From Proteromonas lacertae (taxonomy: Eukaryota; Sar; Bigyra; Opalinata; Proteromonadidae): a stretch of 25,058 bases of DNA. Below the pieces are notes generated by a model that was given only the letters and a program-made list of their open reading frames with translations, was not told the origin of the DNA and did no database searches. The position numbers and the translations under genes were made by a program. How positions within the stretch are numbered: position 1 is the stretch's first letter; each line of letters opens with the position of its first letter. Shown piece after piece: positions 1-11,154 of this stretch. The DNA lies in NCBI GenBank assembly GCA_002245135.1, contig NGBS01000702.1, positions 1 to 25,058 on the forward strand, read 5' to 3'.

Positions 1-1332
1 ATAGTAAAATTAATACTCCAACTCCAGTAAAAACAACAACTACTACTACAGTACAACCTCAACCAAAACCAACAACAACAACAACCTGCACCAGTGAATG
101 CTATATCTAATAAACCACTAACTAAACCAACAGAAAACAGTAATAATAGTAATAATTACAATAAAAATCAAAAATATAATAAAAACCAAAAGTATAATAA
201 TAATAATAGAGGTTATGGTTATAAAAATAAATAATAATAATAGAAACAATTATTATTCAAAACAACAGAATAAGAGTTATTCATCAACCAATACAACTAC
301 AAATGGTGTAAAAGAACCACCAAAATACAATAACAACCACACCATCTACTACTGCTGCTACTACTACAGAAAGTAAGCCAGTAAATACCAAAGATTATCA
401 ACAACTACAAAAAGAGATGGGAAAATCATCTCAAAAGCAAATAATGATAATATATACATCAGAATAATTTATCACAACAACAACAACAACAACAACAACA
501 AATGAATCAGAATTTTAAACCATCATCATTCCAACAGTTATACCTCTTCAACCACCACTACCACCACCACAACAGCACAACAATCTCCATCAAAACAGTT
601 ATATAATAACAATAATCCAAATCCAACAATATCAATTAATTCTTATATAAGACCAGTTGTATATACATCACAACCCAATCAAATACCTCTTCCACCTCAG
701 CCACTTACATCACAACTTCCAATACCATCACCACAAGCAGCAATACCTTTATCACAAATGAATTATCAACCACATACAACAACAACTACTACACCATATT
801 CACCATTAATAGTACAATCAATACAACAACACAACAGCCATCTCATGTATTACCTATACCAATACATCAACAATCATTATCATTACCATCAACATCATCA
901 CCTGCTATTCATTTACCACCACAACAAAGACAACAACTTCAACCACAGAATCCAATTGATTTGGACAATTTAAATGCTTTTGTTGGTAGTGAAATAAAAG
1001 ATGAAGTAAGTTTGACTTTCTTTGTTGTTCCAGGAAATCCAACTCATCCAAAATTGCAGTTTCATTGTAGAAAAGGTATTTTAGAATTTGATGCTTTTAA
1101 TTCACCTGAATTATTTAGATATTATTTTGGTAGTGATGATCCTGTATTTTTATTATATATATTATGTTTAATAGACAATTCAGAAAGTTGCTGAAGGTAT
1201 TCGTTTAATAAATAAAACAATTAAAGCTAAAAATAAGCATAATTGTATATTTTCAGTTGTAGCTGGAGGATATTTACAACTTGTATATATTATTATTTAT
1301 TATATTAATAGGATAAGATTTTAACTAATTAG
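1..1332 (+). CDS. Q/N/T/P-rich protein, 3' part, reading frame interrupted in its low-complexity half
   Basis: Partial gene entering from the left edge. Positions 1-960 encode tracts of Thr, Gln, Asn and Pro in all three frames in turn. The low-complexity coding sense runs on, but the frame changes near 95, 232, 340, 460, 540 and 835. From about 840 the frame is clean and leads into a non-repetitive C-terminal region of about 95 residues, which contains the segments FVGSEIKDEVSLTFF and HPKLQFHCRKG. Two short introns are visible, 1144-1174 (31 nt) and 1283-1311 (29 nt), both GTAT...TAG. After splicing the frame runs to a TAG at 1330-1332. I do not recognise the C-terminal domain. Sequencing indels in repetitive DNA could explain the breaks, because the introns and last exons look intact. 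A recent pseudogene is the alternative. Confidence 0.5.
475..502 (+). repeat. (CAA)n microsatellite coding for poly-Gln
   Basis: About nine consecutive CAA units inside the Q/T-rich gene. They read as a glutamine run followed by Met-Asn-Gln in the local frame. Such runs are common in coding regions of AT-rich amoebozoan genomes and are prone to length errors. Confidence 0.85.
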
Positions 1333-1450
1333 ATATGATAATGAATATATTTTGATTTATTTTATTCAAAAAACATATGTCATAATAATAAAATAAATAT
1401 TTTACATTATTAAACTTTTAATAATTCTTTCTTTTCTTTTCTTCATTCAT

Positions 1451-1573
1451 ATGTCGAACAATAGATGTCTATATGGAAAGAATAGTTTAAATCCTGTAAG
1501 ACCAATTAATTTTACAAATGATTCAATCAACACAATAGACAACAATGTAGAAGATATTTACAAATTGAATTAA
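1451..1573 (+). CDS. Small ORF of 40 codons, doubtful
   Basis: An ATG at 1451 opens a 40-residue frame starting MSNNRCLYGKNSLNP and ending at TAA 1571-1573, just 10 bp before the 3' end of the convergent gene on the other strand. It is Asn-rich, with no recognisable motif. A 43-nt GT...AG segment inside it (1496-1538) cannot be a productive intron, because the joined frame stops at once. It lies about 120 bp downstream of the preceding gene and could simply be a spurious frame in its 3' flank. Confidence 0.2.
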   Translation: MSNNRCLYGKNSLNPVRPINFTNDSINTIDNNVEDIYKLN

Positions 1574-1583
1574 ATTATATACT

Positions 1584-2966
1584 CTATTCTTTATTAGTTA
1601 CCATTTCACTGGCATCTTCTCTCCAGCTCTCACTCCACATATCTTTCGTTGCTAAAAATTCATCTTGGTAACTTTGTTCATTTTTCGTTTTAGATAAATC
1701 TAATATTGGTATAAACAGTTTAGATTTTGAATTACTTCCACTACAACTCTTCTTTGAACTTACAAGTGGAGTTGAAGAAGCAGATAATAATGGAGGTAAA
1801 GATGTTAATATATCTTCATCATCATCGCTCTCTACTTCAACATCAGATACTTCAGAAGTATCATTACTAGTAGAGTTTGCACTATAATCTTCACAATGAG
1901 ATAATATGTTATTATTATTATTATTCAATTTATATTTATTGTTATTGCTACTATTAGGATTTATAATTATATCCATTCTATCAATTATTCCATGTAGACT
2001 TTTCAATCTCAATAATAATTTCTCTTTATCTTCATTTGTTAATACATTATTATTATTATTGTTATTGTTATTAATTGTAGAAGATGTTGAAGATATAGAT
2101 GCTTCTGAGGATGGAGAAATATTGTTATTAGAATTAGTGGTTTTTGAAGATGCTAATTTATTTACCAAATTTTCACTTTCTTTTAAATACATCCGTAGAT
2201 TCATCAATTCAATATCTAAATAATATAATACATTATTATATTATTTATAATAAATACTTAATTCTCCACGATAACTATCACTTCCAATATTGGAAAACTT
2301 TTCACTACTTTTTCTATCAGAACGAGCAGACAATAGATTTTCTTTTGAATTTGTATTACATCTTGCTCGTAATTCATTGCTAAATATATCATTATAATTA
2401 TCACGAATTATTGTAAGAGCTACAGCTTGAGTTGGACAAATTAAAGCAATTTCATCTAATGATTGTGATAATACTTTTAATTTCTCGTGTCTACGAGATG
2501 ATTTCTAATTATTTATATATTTATATTCATTTATGTATATACATTACCTATTGAGTCTAAATTAGCTAATCTACACTTCAATCCTACTTCCAGTTGTAAC
2601 ATTTTTGCTTGACAATGTTTAGAAGGTGGAGACTATTTTTATGTTATATTTAACTTCAGTATACTCTAGAATTCTCTCCATTTGCTGTTTTTACAAGGGG
2701 GTTTAATTTTGTTAAAGAAGGATTGCGATTATTTAAAGAATGATCATTTTGTAAAAGAGAGCCACTGTATGAACGAGGATGTAATCTATTCAAAAGTATA
2801 AATATTAAATATTAATACTTGGGACTTTTACCCACGAAAGAATATGCTGATTCAACTGATCCACTTTGTTTTCTGTTGTATGAAATTGGTTTATTACCAA
2901 TCACCATCAATGGAACTGTAGGCTTTCTCTAAACATCAATAAACAAGACTTACATACAGATGTCAT
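1584..2966 (-). CDS. Unrecognised Asn/Ser-rich protein, six exons
   Basis: The reconstructed minus-strand gene starts at ATG 2964-2966 with a nine-base first exon (Met-Thr-Ser). Introns lie at 2929-2957, 2786-2818, 2633-2664, 2505-2547 and 2216-2257 (29-43 nt, all GT...AG). The roughly 400-residue product has a basic, Ser-rich N-terminus, a middle section containing LDEIALICPTQAVALTIIRD, and a last exon with several Asn runs and an acidic stretch (EVSDVEVESDDDED). Introns 1, 2, 3 and 5 join the frame perfectly. The join across intron 4 is off by one base, and the canonical splice sites give an early stop, so either a non-obvious splice site is used or there is a one-base error near 2505-2548. 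No enzyme motif or membrane segment is visible, and I cannot assign a function. Confidence 0.6.
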
Positions 2967-3250
2967 ATTGGTTTATCGATAAATAATTTGTGCTTTTCAA
3001 AAATCAATAAAAATACAATCAAAAAATCGTTATAGGTTTGACACAACTCAAACTATTTTGAATTTTTTATTAAAAATTTTCATTGTAAAGGATATTCTTA
3101 ATCATATTCAACAAAAATAGCAAATTACCATACATTTTAATTGTTTCCTACGGAATAATATCGATACAAGGATTTTAATTGTTATTTTAGTTAATACAAC
3201 CCCCCAAACGATATTAAAATCAGTAAATCGAAGAGAATAAAGCAAATAAT

Positions 3251-6200
3251 TTATCCAAAACTCTTTCTTTTCTGTGGTTTTGGTCCAACAAATCCAGACA
3301 TTTGAGCACTAAATATCATATCAATATCTTTTTGTATATCAGCAATTGACCTTTCAACATTTATTCTATAATATAAAATATAAAATACAATATTTATACT
3401 CAAATAATTGTTTCAAAGTCTTAAATCTCTGTACAACAGGTTCAGTTTCTTTTTTATACACTTCAATTCTTGTTTTTATAGATGCTTCATTATCATCACT
3501 TCTTCCAGTAGCTTTTCCTCTCTCTAAACATCTTTTCTTCAAAATTTCGTCAGAACATTTCAAATTCAACACTCCACTCAATATAACACTGTTGCTCATA
3601 TTCCTAGTCCAATGATCTAAATTATCCATAGTAGCTGGAAAACCATCAATCACAAACTTCTTCGATCCATTTTTGACACATTGAATCATTTTCTTCCTTA
3701 AAACTCTAATAACTATTTGTTGTGGTACTAAAATACCTTGATTAATATGTAATTGAATAATTTCAGCATCTTCAGATTTTGAATTAATTTCATCTCTCAA
3801 ACAATCTCCAGTTGATAGATGTACAGCACCATATTTTTTCGCCATATATTCACACTGAGTACCTTTACCAGCACCAGGGCCACCTATTACAAACATAACA
3901 GTTGGTTTAGAACCAGGAAACTCGAATAAATGATCTGTAAATACATTACATACTAATTTATTAACATCAGCGATTGATCCTTCAGAATTAACTTTATATA
4001 CTTTATTTTGAGATTCAAACATTGCTACTACAGGAATTGTTTCTTTTTTAAATACCATTATTCTTGCTTTAATTGATGCTTCATTATCATCATCTCTCTT
4101 TTCAACTTTACCTCTTTCCAAACATCTCTTTTGCATTGTTTCTTCTTTACATTCAAAGTATAACAATCCTTTAATATGTATATTCTGACCAATATCCAAT
4201 TGCCAACCATCTATATTGTCTATATTACTTGGAAATCCATCTAACACTATTCTACTTTTACCTTGTTTAGAAAGTGATTGTAATTTTTGTCTTATCACTC
4301 TAATCACTATTGAAATTGGAACAATTAATCCTTTCTTCATACAGTCTTCAATAATTACAGCATCTTCTGCATAATAATAATTATTTTTATTCTTTTTTAC
4401 TTCTTCTCTTAATAAATCTCCAGTTGAAATGTGTAAATAATCGAAGGTTTTGTTGATATAATCACATTGAGTTCCTTTACCACTTCCTGGACCACCAACA
4501 ACGAATAATACTTGAGGAATACCGTAGAATTGATTTAATTGGTTGATCATTATATTATCGATTTCATGTTGAACTAGTTTTTCAGATTGTTCAGAATTAA
4601 CTCTATATAAATTTATAATATAATATGATATATATGTATACTTAAAACAAATTCCTTTTTCTTCAAATATTCTAATTAATGGAATTGTTTCTTTATTATA
4701 AGTTGTCAATCTCTTCTTAATCAATGAAGTTGTATCTCCTTTACCTTCTTTCTTATCTTTTTCTACCAATCTCATCAATGTCATTTTATCATTACATTCT
4801 AATATTATACTTCCTATTAAGATAGTACTACCACTCATTTCTTTATTCCAACCCATATAATTCTCAGTGTTTCTAGGAAAACCATCAATTAATATTCTTA
4901 AATTACCATTTCTAGCAATTTGGATCATCTTCTTTCTAATTATTGATAATGTAATATTAACTGGAACAACACCTCCTTCATCTAATATCTTTTTAATCGT
5001 TTTACTATCATTATTTTTATCAGAATTTAAAGATTCTTCTTTTAATAAATCTCCAACACATAAGTGTTCAAATCCAAATGTATTTTCTATATATTTACAT
5101 ACACTACTTTTACCAGTTCCTGGTCCTCCCATTATGAACAAAACACTTGGCATCCCTCCTGGAAAATCATAATATTTATTAGTAAATATTTCATCAATTT
5201 GATTGGAGATTTCTTTGCTGTCTTTATTAGCATCAATTGTTTGCAACAAATTGTTCTTCTTGAAATTTTCTAGGACTTTCTTTGTTTTTTCTTCGAAATA
5301 TTTGATTCTTTTTTCAATTACTTCTTTTTTGATTTTTAACTTTGTCTGTCTTTGTTCAATTGTTTCTTTCTTACAATCAAAATAAATATGACCAATCACT
5401 TCAGTTGAATAACACATCACTTTATTCCATTCATTCAGTAATTCAATAGAAGTCGGAAAATCATCCAATAAAAATCGGGTTTGACCAAGCTTGATAAATA
5501 ATTCCATTTTCTTCTGTAATAATTGAATTACAGTGGATGGATCTACATCACTACCATCTATTAATGCTTTCTTACATTTTTTACCTGTTTCTGTAGCTAA
5601 TTTACTTTCTTCTTCGACTAATGAGTGTTGGTTAATTACTGCATAACCATAGGTATTTACTATATAATCACATTGTTTAGTTTTTCCACTACCTGTCATA
5701 CCAATAACGAATAGAATTCTTGGGACAAATCCGTTGAATTGATTGATTGTAATTTTGAAAATACTATCAACTTGTAATTGCACTTCCTCTTTTGTTTTAT
5801 TACCATCAATTCTATTGTTAAATTAAATAATATAAAATATATAATACTTGTATAATTTTCCTTCTGAATCAAATTTTTGAATTATTGACATTGTCTTTGA
5901 AATGAAATTCTCATATGTTGCAATGTATTGCTTCTTCTCTTTATCATTTTTACTGGCTATTCTCTTAGTCAATGTCTCTTTATCACAACTTATGTATAAT
6001 ACTCCAAGTACATTAACATAATTCTGTAATTTTCTTCTCCATCCTTCATAATTTTCAAGATTCTGAGGGAAGCCTTGAATGAGAAAGTGTTTTTTACCAT
6101 TATCTAGACATTTCTATTCATTATTATTACAATTTATTAAAAACAAATTATACTTCCATTCTATCAGCAATTAATTTAACTAAAATATCTGATTCAATTA

Positions 6201-6591
6201 TTTTACCTTCTGCTCTACGCTGCTTTATTACATTTCCACTCTCAGTACCTCTATATTATTATATATTTTTTGTGTTGATTTATATACTTTTCTACTTCTT
6301 CTTTCATAATTGCTGAAACAGATAAATAAACAAAACCATAAGTACTTTCAATGTACTTTGATTGAGTGTTTTTGCCTGACTGTGGTCCTCCTAAAACTAA
6401 AATGACTTTTGGTCTAACCCCTTTGAATGGCTGGTTCACTAATTTATTTAAGCATATGTGAATTTATACTACTACTAGTTTCAGGCTTTTCACCTATTTA
6501 TAGAATATTAAGTAAATTACTATACTTTGCTTAGCAGTGTCTGGAATTGAAGATGCTCTATTGTATATATTTAATATTTATACGCTCCCAT
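3251..6591 (-). CDS. Penta-domain adenylate/UMP-CMP kinase-like protein
   Basis: This is a 1021-residue protein built from five consecutive nucleoside-monophosphate kinase domains of about 190-200 residues; single-domain AK1-type enzymes are about 190. P-loops lie near residues 38 (GGPQSGKNTQ), 229 (GMTGSGKTKQ), 421 (GGPGTGKSSV), 620 (GGPGSGKGTQ) and 822 (GGPGAGKGTQ). Domains 4 and 5 keep the STGD-x-LR NMP-binding motif, DGFP, and the short LID with LERGK...R-x-DDN. Domains 1 and 2 have lost most of these, and domain 3 is intermediate. Eight introns of 26-40 nt are visible (6558-6583, 6494-6525, 6439-6469, 6251-6287, 6114-6153, 5812-5847, 4603-4641, 3366-3399). The spliced length of 3066 nt is a multiple of three and ends in TAA at 3251-3253. 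Domains 4 and 5 probably transfer phosphate between ATP and AMP or a pyrimidine NMP. The N-terminal domains are probably regulatory or structural. Which NMP is used cannot be read from the sequence. Confidence 0.9.
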
Positions 6592-6734
6592 TGTCTCGGA
6601 TTAATTAAAGCTTAGATAATAAAGCGTTACACAAAAACGATTTAAATTTTGAAACGGATAGTTTTCATTTAAATTCAAAATTCAAAATTAACAGACTAAT
6701 TACAATTAATTATCATTATTATTATCACAAAAAT

Positions 6735-7770
6735 TTATGTAGTCCACATCTTTGAAGGATCTAATGGCCATTTATTTTGGCAATATGTCATTAATCTCTT
6801 TACATTCGTCAAAAACTTTCTATTCTGCTCATTATTCAATACATGCGCAATTTTACCATCTTCTATTTTATCTCTAGCACTTCTATTGTGAATACCAACT
6901 GCACTAACGCCCATTGGCCAAGGAGCGTTTCCAATTGTTATTCCAATATATGCATCATTCGCTTTTATATACTCTTTTTGTTTCAATAATCTAACTATAT
7001 TAAATAATCCGTTTTCAAGATCTTTTGGTAATGTTCCATCTTTCAGTTGTTTAAATAGCGGTTTCAAATAATCTCTACATTGTTTTACAGTTTTTCTAGC
7101 TGTTTGACCTACTGGAGTATATTTTTCACTCTCAGGTCGATTTGCTAATTCTAATGCCCAAAGTTTGATTAATTCCCTGAAGAATTTTGTAATAACTTCA
7201 GCATTGGATTCATGTACTGAACTATCTGTAGGTTCTGGAACTAAATCTGCAGGTGAAGGAGGTAATATAAAAGGTGGAATTTGTTTTTCTTTTGAAGTAT
7301 CTTCTTTTCTATCAGATTCGAGGAATACATTACGAGTTTCATTGGTTTTTATATCATCATCTCGACCTACACCTCTTTCTTCTTCTAATTTTTTGAATCT
7401 GTTAAGTCTTTCTTCAATGGATTCTCCAAATAACAAAATTGGTTCACCCATAATTCTAAGTCTTCTAATGATCTCTTGTTCTGGTAATACTATTTCTTTT
7501 TTGTCATCTAGTAATATAAATTTAGTTATTCATACCTTCTACCTTTCGTTTCTTAAATGCTGGTTGATCTGCTTGTTTATTCTCATTTTCTTTTTCTTTT
7601 TGTTCTTGCTTCTTATCTTCATCTTCTTTCGAAAATATTTTTTCTATCACTTTCTCTTTCTCACCTCTTTTTATATACTTTTTATTTTCACCTATTTCCT
7701 TCTTAGCAATTGTATCTATAGTTTCTACTAATTTACGCTTTTCTTTAATAGCTTCCTGAAGTAAATCCAT
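6735..7770 (-). CDS. PRPF18: Pre-mRNA-splicing factor 18 (Prp18)
   Basis: A 335-residue protein from two exons (7536-7770 and 6735-7507) separated by a 28-nt intron at 7508-7535. The N-terminus is a lysine/glutamate-rich coiled-coil-like segment ending in the basic FKKRKVE. Next comes the PRP4/Prp18-like motif with MGEPILLFGES and RLNRFKKLEEE. The C-terminal Prp18 helical domain contains the family-typical segments KANDAYIGITIGNAPWPMGV, VGIHNRSARDKI, HVLN and RLMTYCQNKWPLDPSKMW. Prp18 acts at the second catalytic step of splicing in the U5-containing spliceosome, stabilising exon and 3' splice-site alignment. The gene is divergent from the Rpt6 gene across 89 bp. Length and domain order match the family, and nothing looks broken. 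Confidence 0.95.
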
Positions 7771-7859
7771 CTAAAAATTAAAAAAAACAAAACAATATTT
7801 GACTTGATTTAGGCTTGATCTTCTTCATCAAAATTTTCTTATCAAAATTTCTTCCCACA
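7771..7859. promoter_or_regulatory. Compact bidirectional promoter between Prp18 and Rpt6
   Basis: Only 89 bp separate the two divergent start codons, so both core promoters and 5' leaders must fit here. The sequence is very AT-rich, with A-runs beside the Prp18 start and a repeated TCAAAATTT block (around 7829-7851) beside the Rpt6 start. No classical TATA box is obvious. Confidence 0.5.
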
Positions 7860-9150
7860 ATGGTAGGAAATTCTAATACTAATGAGCCCATGGTTGTAGA
7901 TAAATATTACAAAGTATAAGCGCATTATTTTCATTGCATATAGACTCAAGCTGAAACACTTTTACAGGAGTTGAGAGAGAAGATTGAAAACAATCGTAGA
8001 TTGGAAGCACAAAGAAATATGTTAAATGCTAAAGGTATAAATAATTTAATACTAACCTAAATAGTGAGACATATCAGAGAAGAAGTCTATTTACTTCAAG
8101 AATCTGCTTCAGCTCTAGGAGAAGTTGTTAAACCAATGGGTAAGAAGAAGGTTTTAGTAAAAGTATATAAATCTTTAGTATTAATAAAAATAATAGACTG
8201 GTTCGGAAAAATATATAGTAGATATAGAAAAAAACATAGATATAAATGATTGCAAACCTAATTCCAGGGTAGCTCTAAGAAGTGACACATTTCGTCTTCA
8301 TAGAATAATGCCAACTAAAGTAGATCCATTAGTAAGTTTAATGAAGGTTGAAAAAGTGCCAGATAGTTCTTACGATATGATAGGAGGCTTAGATAAACAA
8401 ATAAAAGAAATAAAGGAAGTAATTGAACTACCAATCAAGCATCCTGAACTATTTGATTCTTTAGGTGTGGCACAACCAAAAGGTGTATTATTATATGGTC
8501 CACCTGGTACAGGAAAGACATTATTAGCCAGAGCCGTTGCACATCATACTGATTGCACTTTTATCAGAGTATCAGGTAGTGAATTAGTTCAAAAATATAT
8601 TGGTGAAGGTTCGAGAATGGTTCGAGAATTATTTGTAATGGCAAGAGAACATGCTCCAAGTTTGATATTTATGGATGAGATAGATAGTATTGGTGGTACA
8701 AGAGTAGAAGGAAAAGAAGGTGGAGATAGTGAGGTTCAAAGAACAATGTTGGAATTATTAAATCAATTAGATGGATTTGAACCTTCTAATAAAATTAAAA
8801 TTATAATGGCTACTAATCGTATTGATATATTAGATCCTGCTTTACTAAGACCTGGTAGAATTGATAGAAAGATCGAATTTCCCAATCCAACAGAAACTTC
8901 CAGATTGAGTATATTACAAATCCACAGTAAAAAGATGAATTTAATGAGAGGTATAAATTTAATGAAACTCAGTGAAAAGATGGTTGGTTGTAGTGGAGCT
9001 GAATGTAAAGCAGTTTGTACTGAAGCTGGTATGTTTGCTTTGAGAGAAAGACGTATACATGTTACTCAAGAAGATTTTGAGATGGCTGTGGCTAAGGTGA
9101 TGAAGAAAGATGCTGATGCGAATACTTCATTAACTAAATTGTGGAAATAA
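7860..9150 (+). CDS. PSMC5: 26S proteasome regulatory ATPase Rpt6 (PSMC5)
   Basis: A 398-residue AAA ATPase of the proteasome 19S base, which unfolds substrates and threads them into the 20S core. The start is ATG 7860-7862. Three tiny introns (7914-7943, 8035-8064, 8163-8196; 30-34 nt) split the N-terminal coiled coil and OB-fold region, and the second carries a TACTAAC-like branch point. Spliced length is 1197 nt, a multiple of three. Visible motifs are the N-terminal coiled coil ([16 protein letters not shown]), the OB-domain segment [11 protein letters not shown], Walker A GPPGTGKT, Walker B FMDEIDSI, the second region of homology with [13 protein letters not shown], and the Rpt6-type C-terminus ending KLWK. 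The segments [19 protein letters not shown] and [11 protein letters not shown] distinguish Rpt6 from other Rpt subunits. The gene is intact, and length and domain order are canonical. Confidence 0.97.
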
Positions 9151-9260
9151 AGAATGAATTATAAATATTATTATTGGTCTTGTTTTTTTTGTTTTGAATA
9201 TACACATGTGATACTTAATTTTAAAATTATAATTTTTGAAAAAGCTTGATATGTTTGTGT

Positions 9261-9317
9261 GAATGTTTGTCTCTAATTAGACTTCTGCATCATCTACAAA
9301 CATTCGAGTGTGTAGAT
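9261..9317. other. Overlapping alternative hairpins downstream of Rpt6
   Basis: GAATGTTTGT (9261-9270) pairs perfectly with ACAAACATTC (9296-9305). The right arm also overlaps a second stem, ATCTACA...TGTAGAT (about 9292-9317), so the two folds exclude each other. The site is about 110 bp after the stop codon, so it could be in the 3' UTR or past the cleavage site. Chance is possible in AT-rich DNA. Confidence 0.35.
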
Positions 9318-9714
9318 TCTAAAATATAAGACTGTTTATTTCAATGGTGTGAATTTGATGTTAGAATAAGATAATTTTATTCGTATTAAATTCTCATCTC
9401 AGGATGTTGATTAAGAAGAATTATACAGCTTGAGTTCATTAACTCCACTAGCAATAAATGAAAAACAAATCAAGTGTATTGTACTGAATTTATTGAAAGA
9501 ATTATAGAAAGAATAAACCAATATCAAAATTTTCTGGTTTAGCAAGATAATGCCACTTGCCATACAGGAAAGAAGAATACGCAAAAACAAAAAGAATAAA
9601 CAAAAATAAAATTATTTTTAAATGAATTTTCATTACTGAAAGAAATAAATTCTTCTATATCCAACTCTGCTACAAAAATCTAGCTCTGTTACTCAATCAA
9701 AAAGGGAAAGTTGC

Positions 9715-10005
9715 GAATTGAACGGCCTTTCAAATTTTGAGCGCCCTTTAATTAGGGCTTTTATTTCTCTATTTTATTATTTTTTTGAATTATTTTATGA
9801 GAATAAGTATTTCCATACTTATATTTAAATCTTGTTTACTAATGATTATTTAATTTTGTTAGTGATTTTAGAATCGAGGTCCAAACTATAGTGCATAATA
9901 ACTGCAGTTAGGACCTCCAATTTATTTTGTTATTATATTCCTATTGCGTGAAAAAATACAGCAAATACGAAAATTTACACAAGCCGTGGTTTGATTAAAA
10001 TTATG
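9715..10005 (+). repeat. Dispersed repeat, copy A, with conserved hairpin
   Basis: First of three same-orientation copies; the others are at 22495-22790 and 24480-24770. Shared blocks in order are: a GAACGGC...TTCAAATTTT start; an AT-rich spacer; the hairpin GAGGTCC...GGACCTC at 9876-9917 with core AGTGCATAAT; and a distal CACAAGC...TTTGATTAAAATT block. Copies A and C have hairpins of identical length (42 nt) and nearly identical arms. There are no long terminal repeats or coding sequence in the unit. It may be a non-autonomous transposable element or a small RNA gene family. Confidence 0.65.
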
Positions 10006-10561
10006 TTTTCATTTTTTTAAATTCTTGTCTTCAATGTGAATCAAGTAGTTTAAATGATGAAATAAATACATTATTGATATAAGCAGCGATGATATGATGT
10101 AGTTAAGAGGTTTAAAAACGAAAGAAATATAAAACAAAGAAATAAAAGCCCTTTCCATCAAAAAGGTATATGTACTATACTTACTAATAACTTTGTCAAC
10201 AATAATAGGTGTTCTGTAATGTGGTAAGTTTGTAAATACTATATTTTCAACCATTTGTTTAATTAATAAATCATTAACTTTAAGATGAATATTAAAAAGT
10301 TTAAGACATGCAGATTTCATAATATGCATAATATGCTGCAATACGACACTGCAAAAATATACAGTTTAAGCGGATAATTCACAGAAAACTACACAGCGTT
10401 ATTAGACATTATATAATCACTATATGTATAGTATAATGTGTTTTAGAATTTATATCCGTTACAAATAGTTTTTTCTTTTATGTTTTTATAACTGAGTAAT
10501 ATTAACTAAAAAATGAATAGAGTATATATGTATAACCGTAAGAATATCACTGTATATGGGT

Positions 10562-10642
10562 AAACCGTACCAGACTATTCTTAGGTGCCTTCTACAGGTA
10601 AGAATAAGCGATTTGAGTGTAAATTAGTTTTTGGTACGGGTT
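10562..10642. other. Nested inverted repeat, possible structured RNA or cruciform
   Basis: The outer arms AACCGTACCA (10563-10572) and TGGTACGGGTT (10632-10642) pair with one bulged base. Inside them TATTCTTA (10576-10583) pairs perfectly with TAAGAATA (10599-10606), and its loop contains CCT...AGG. The segment is more GC-rich than its surroundings. It does not match a tRNA, and no known RNA family was recognised. Confidence 0.45.
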
Positions 10643-10776
10643 ATACTGGAGCAAGTGGTGAATTTTAAAATTCTTTATATATTTTAGTGTGTGAATAAAT
10701 TTATGGGTCAAATTTTAATTTTATGTTTTCAATAGTTTTTAGCGTAGGATAGTAGAAATAAAGTGTATAAATAGAT

Positions 10777-10814
10777 AAGTAGCTACCTGTTCTACCCCGG
10801 CAGGGTAGCTACTT
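10777..10814. other. Strong hairpin with 11-bp perfect stem
   Basis: AAGTAGCTACC (10777-10787) pairs perfectly with GGTAGCTACTT (10804-10814). The stem can be extended inward by TG/CA with a bulge, leaving a short loop rich in C. The motif is followed by further GTAGC words and a weaker GTCCT...AGGAC stem at 10855-10877. Possible roles are a transcription terminator, a non-coding RNA stem or a DNA-level signal at the edge of the viral block. Confidence 0.5.
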
Positions 10815-11154
10815 TATATAATAAGAAATGTATTTCTATGTAAGTAAGTAGCGTGTCCTGTGTAGCCTAGCTAGGACTTAGTGATTAAATAGTGTGGTGG
10901 CCAAGCTACAGAATGCGTTCTTACTTTTTTTTCATTTATCAATTTATTTATGGATTTATATAGTGTAGTTAAAAACATTCAAAAGAATTTAAATAGTGTC
11001 AAAAATATATATTTAAAGAATTATCTACAGTATTCTATATTTTTTACTAAATCGAAATTCTGACGAGAAACTGTTGTTATAAACAGAAAAAAGAAACAGT
11101 TTTGATTTTCCTGAAATTTTAGAAAAACCGTTTCTTATCAAAATTATATAAAAT

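Larger units (their letters stand above)
10006..11154. other. Gene-poor segment left of the viral block
   Basis: About 1.15 kb without a convincing gene. A 110-codon frame on the minus strand (10009-10341) has no recognisable motif and abuts the repeat, so I do not call it. The right part holds a run of strong inverted repeats, listed separately, and several copies of GTAGC/GCTAC (10780-10915). The last 100 bp before the first viral gene contain two related AAACAGTTTT/AAACCGTTTC-like words and A-rich sequence that could be a promoter. No terminal repeat matching the right side of the viral block was found. Confidence 0.5.

Noticed and set aside
10009-10341. 110-codon open frame on the minus strand left of the viral block
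   Set aside because: No recognisable motif, no promoter or intron support, and its end runs into the dispersed repeat. AT-rich DNA produces frames of this length by chance, though a remnant exon cannot be excluded.
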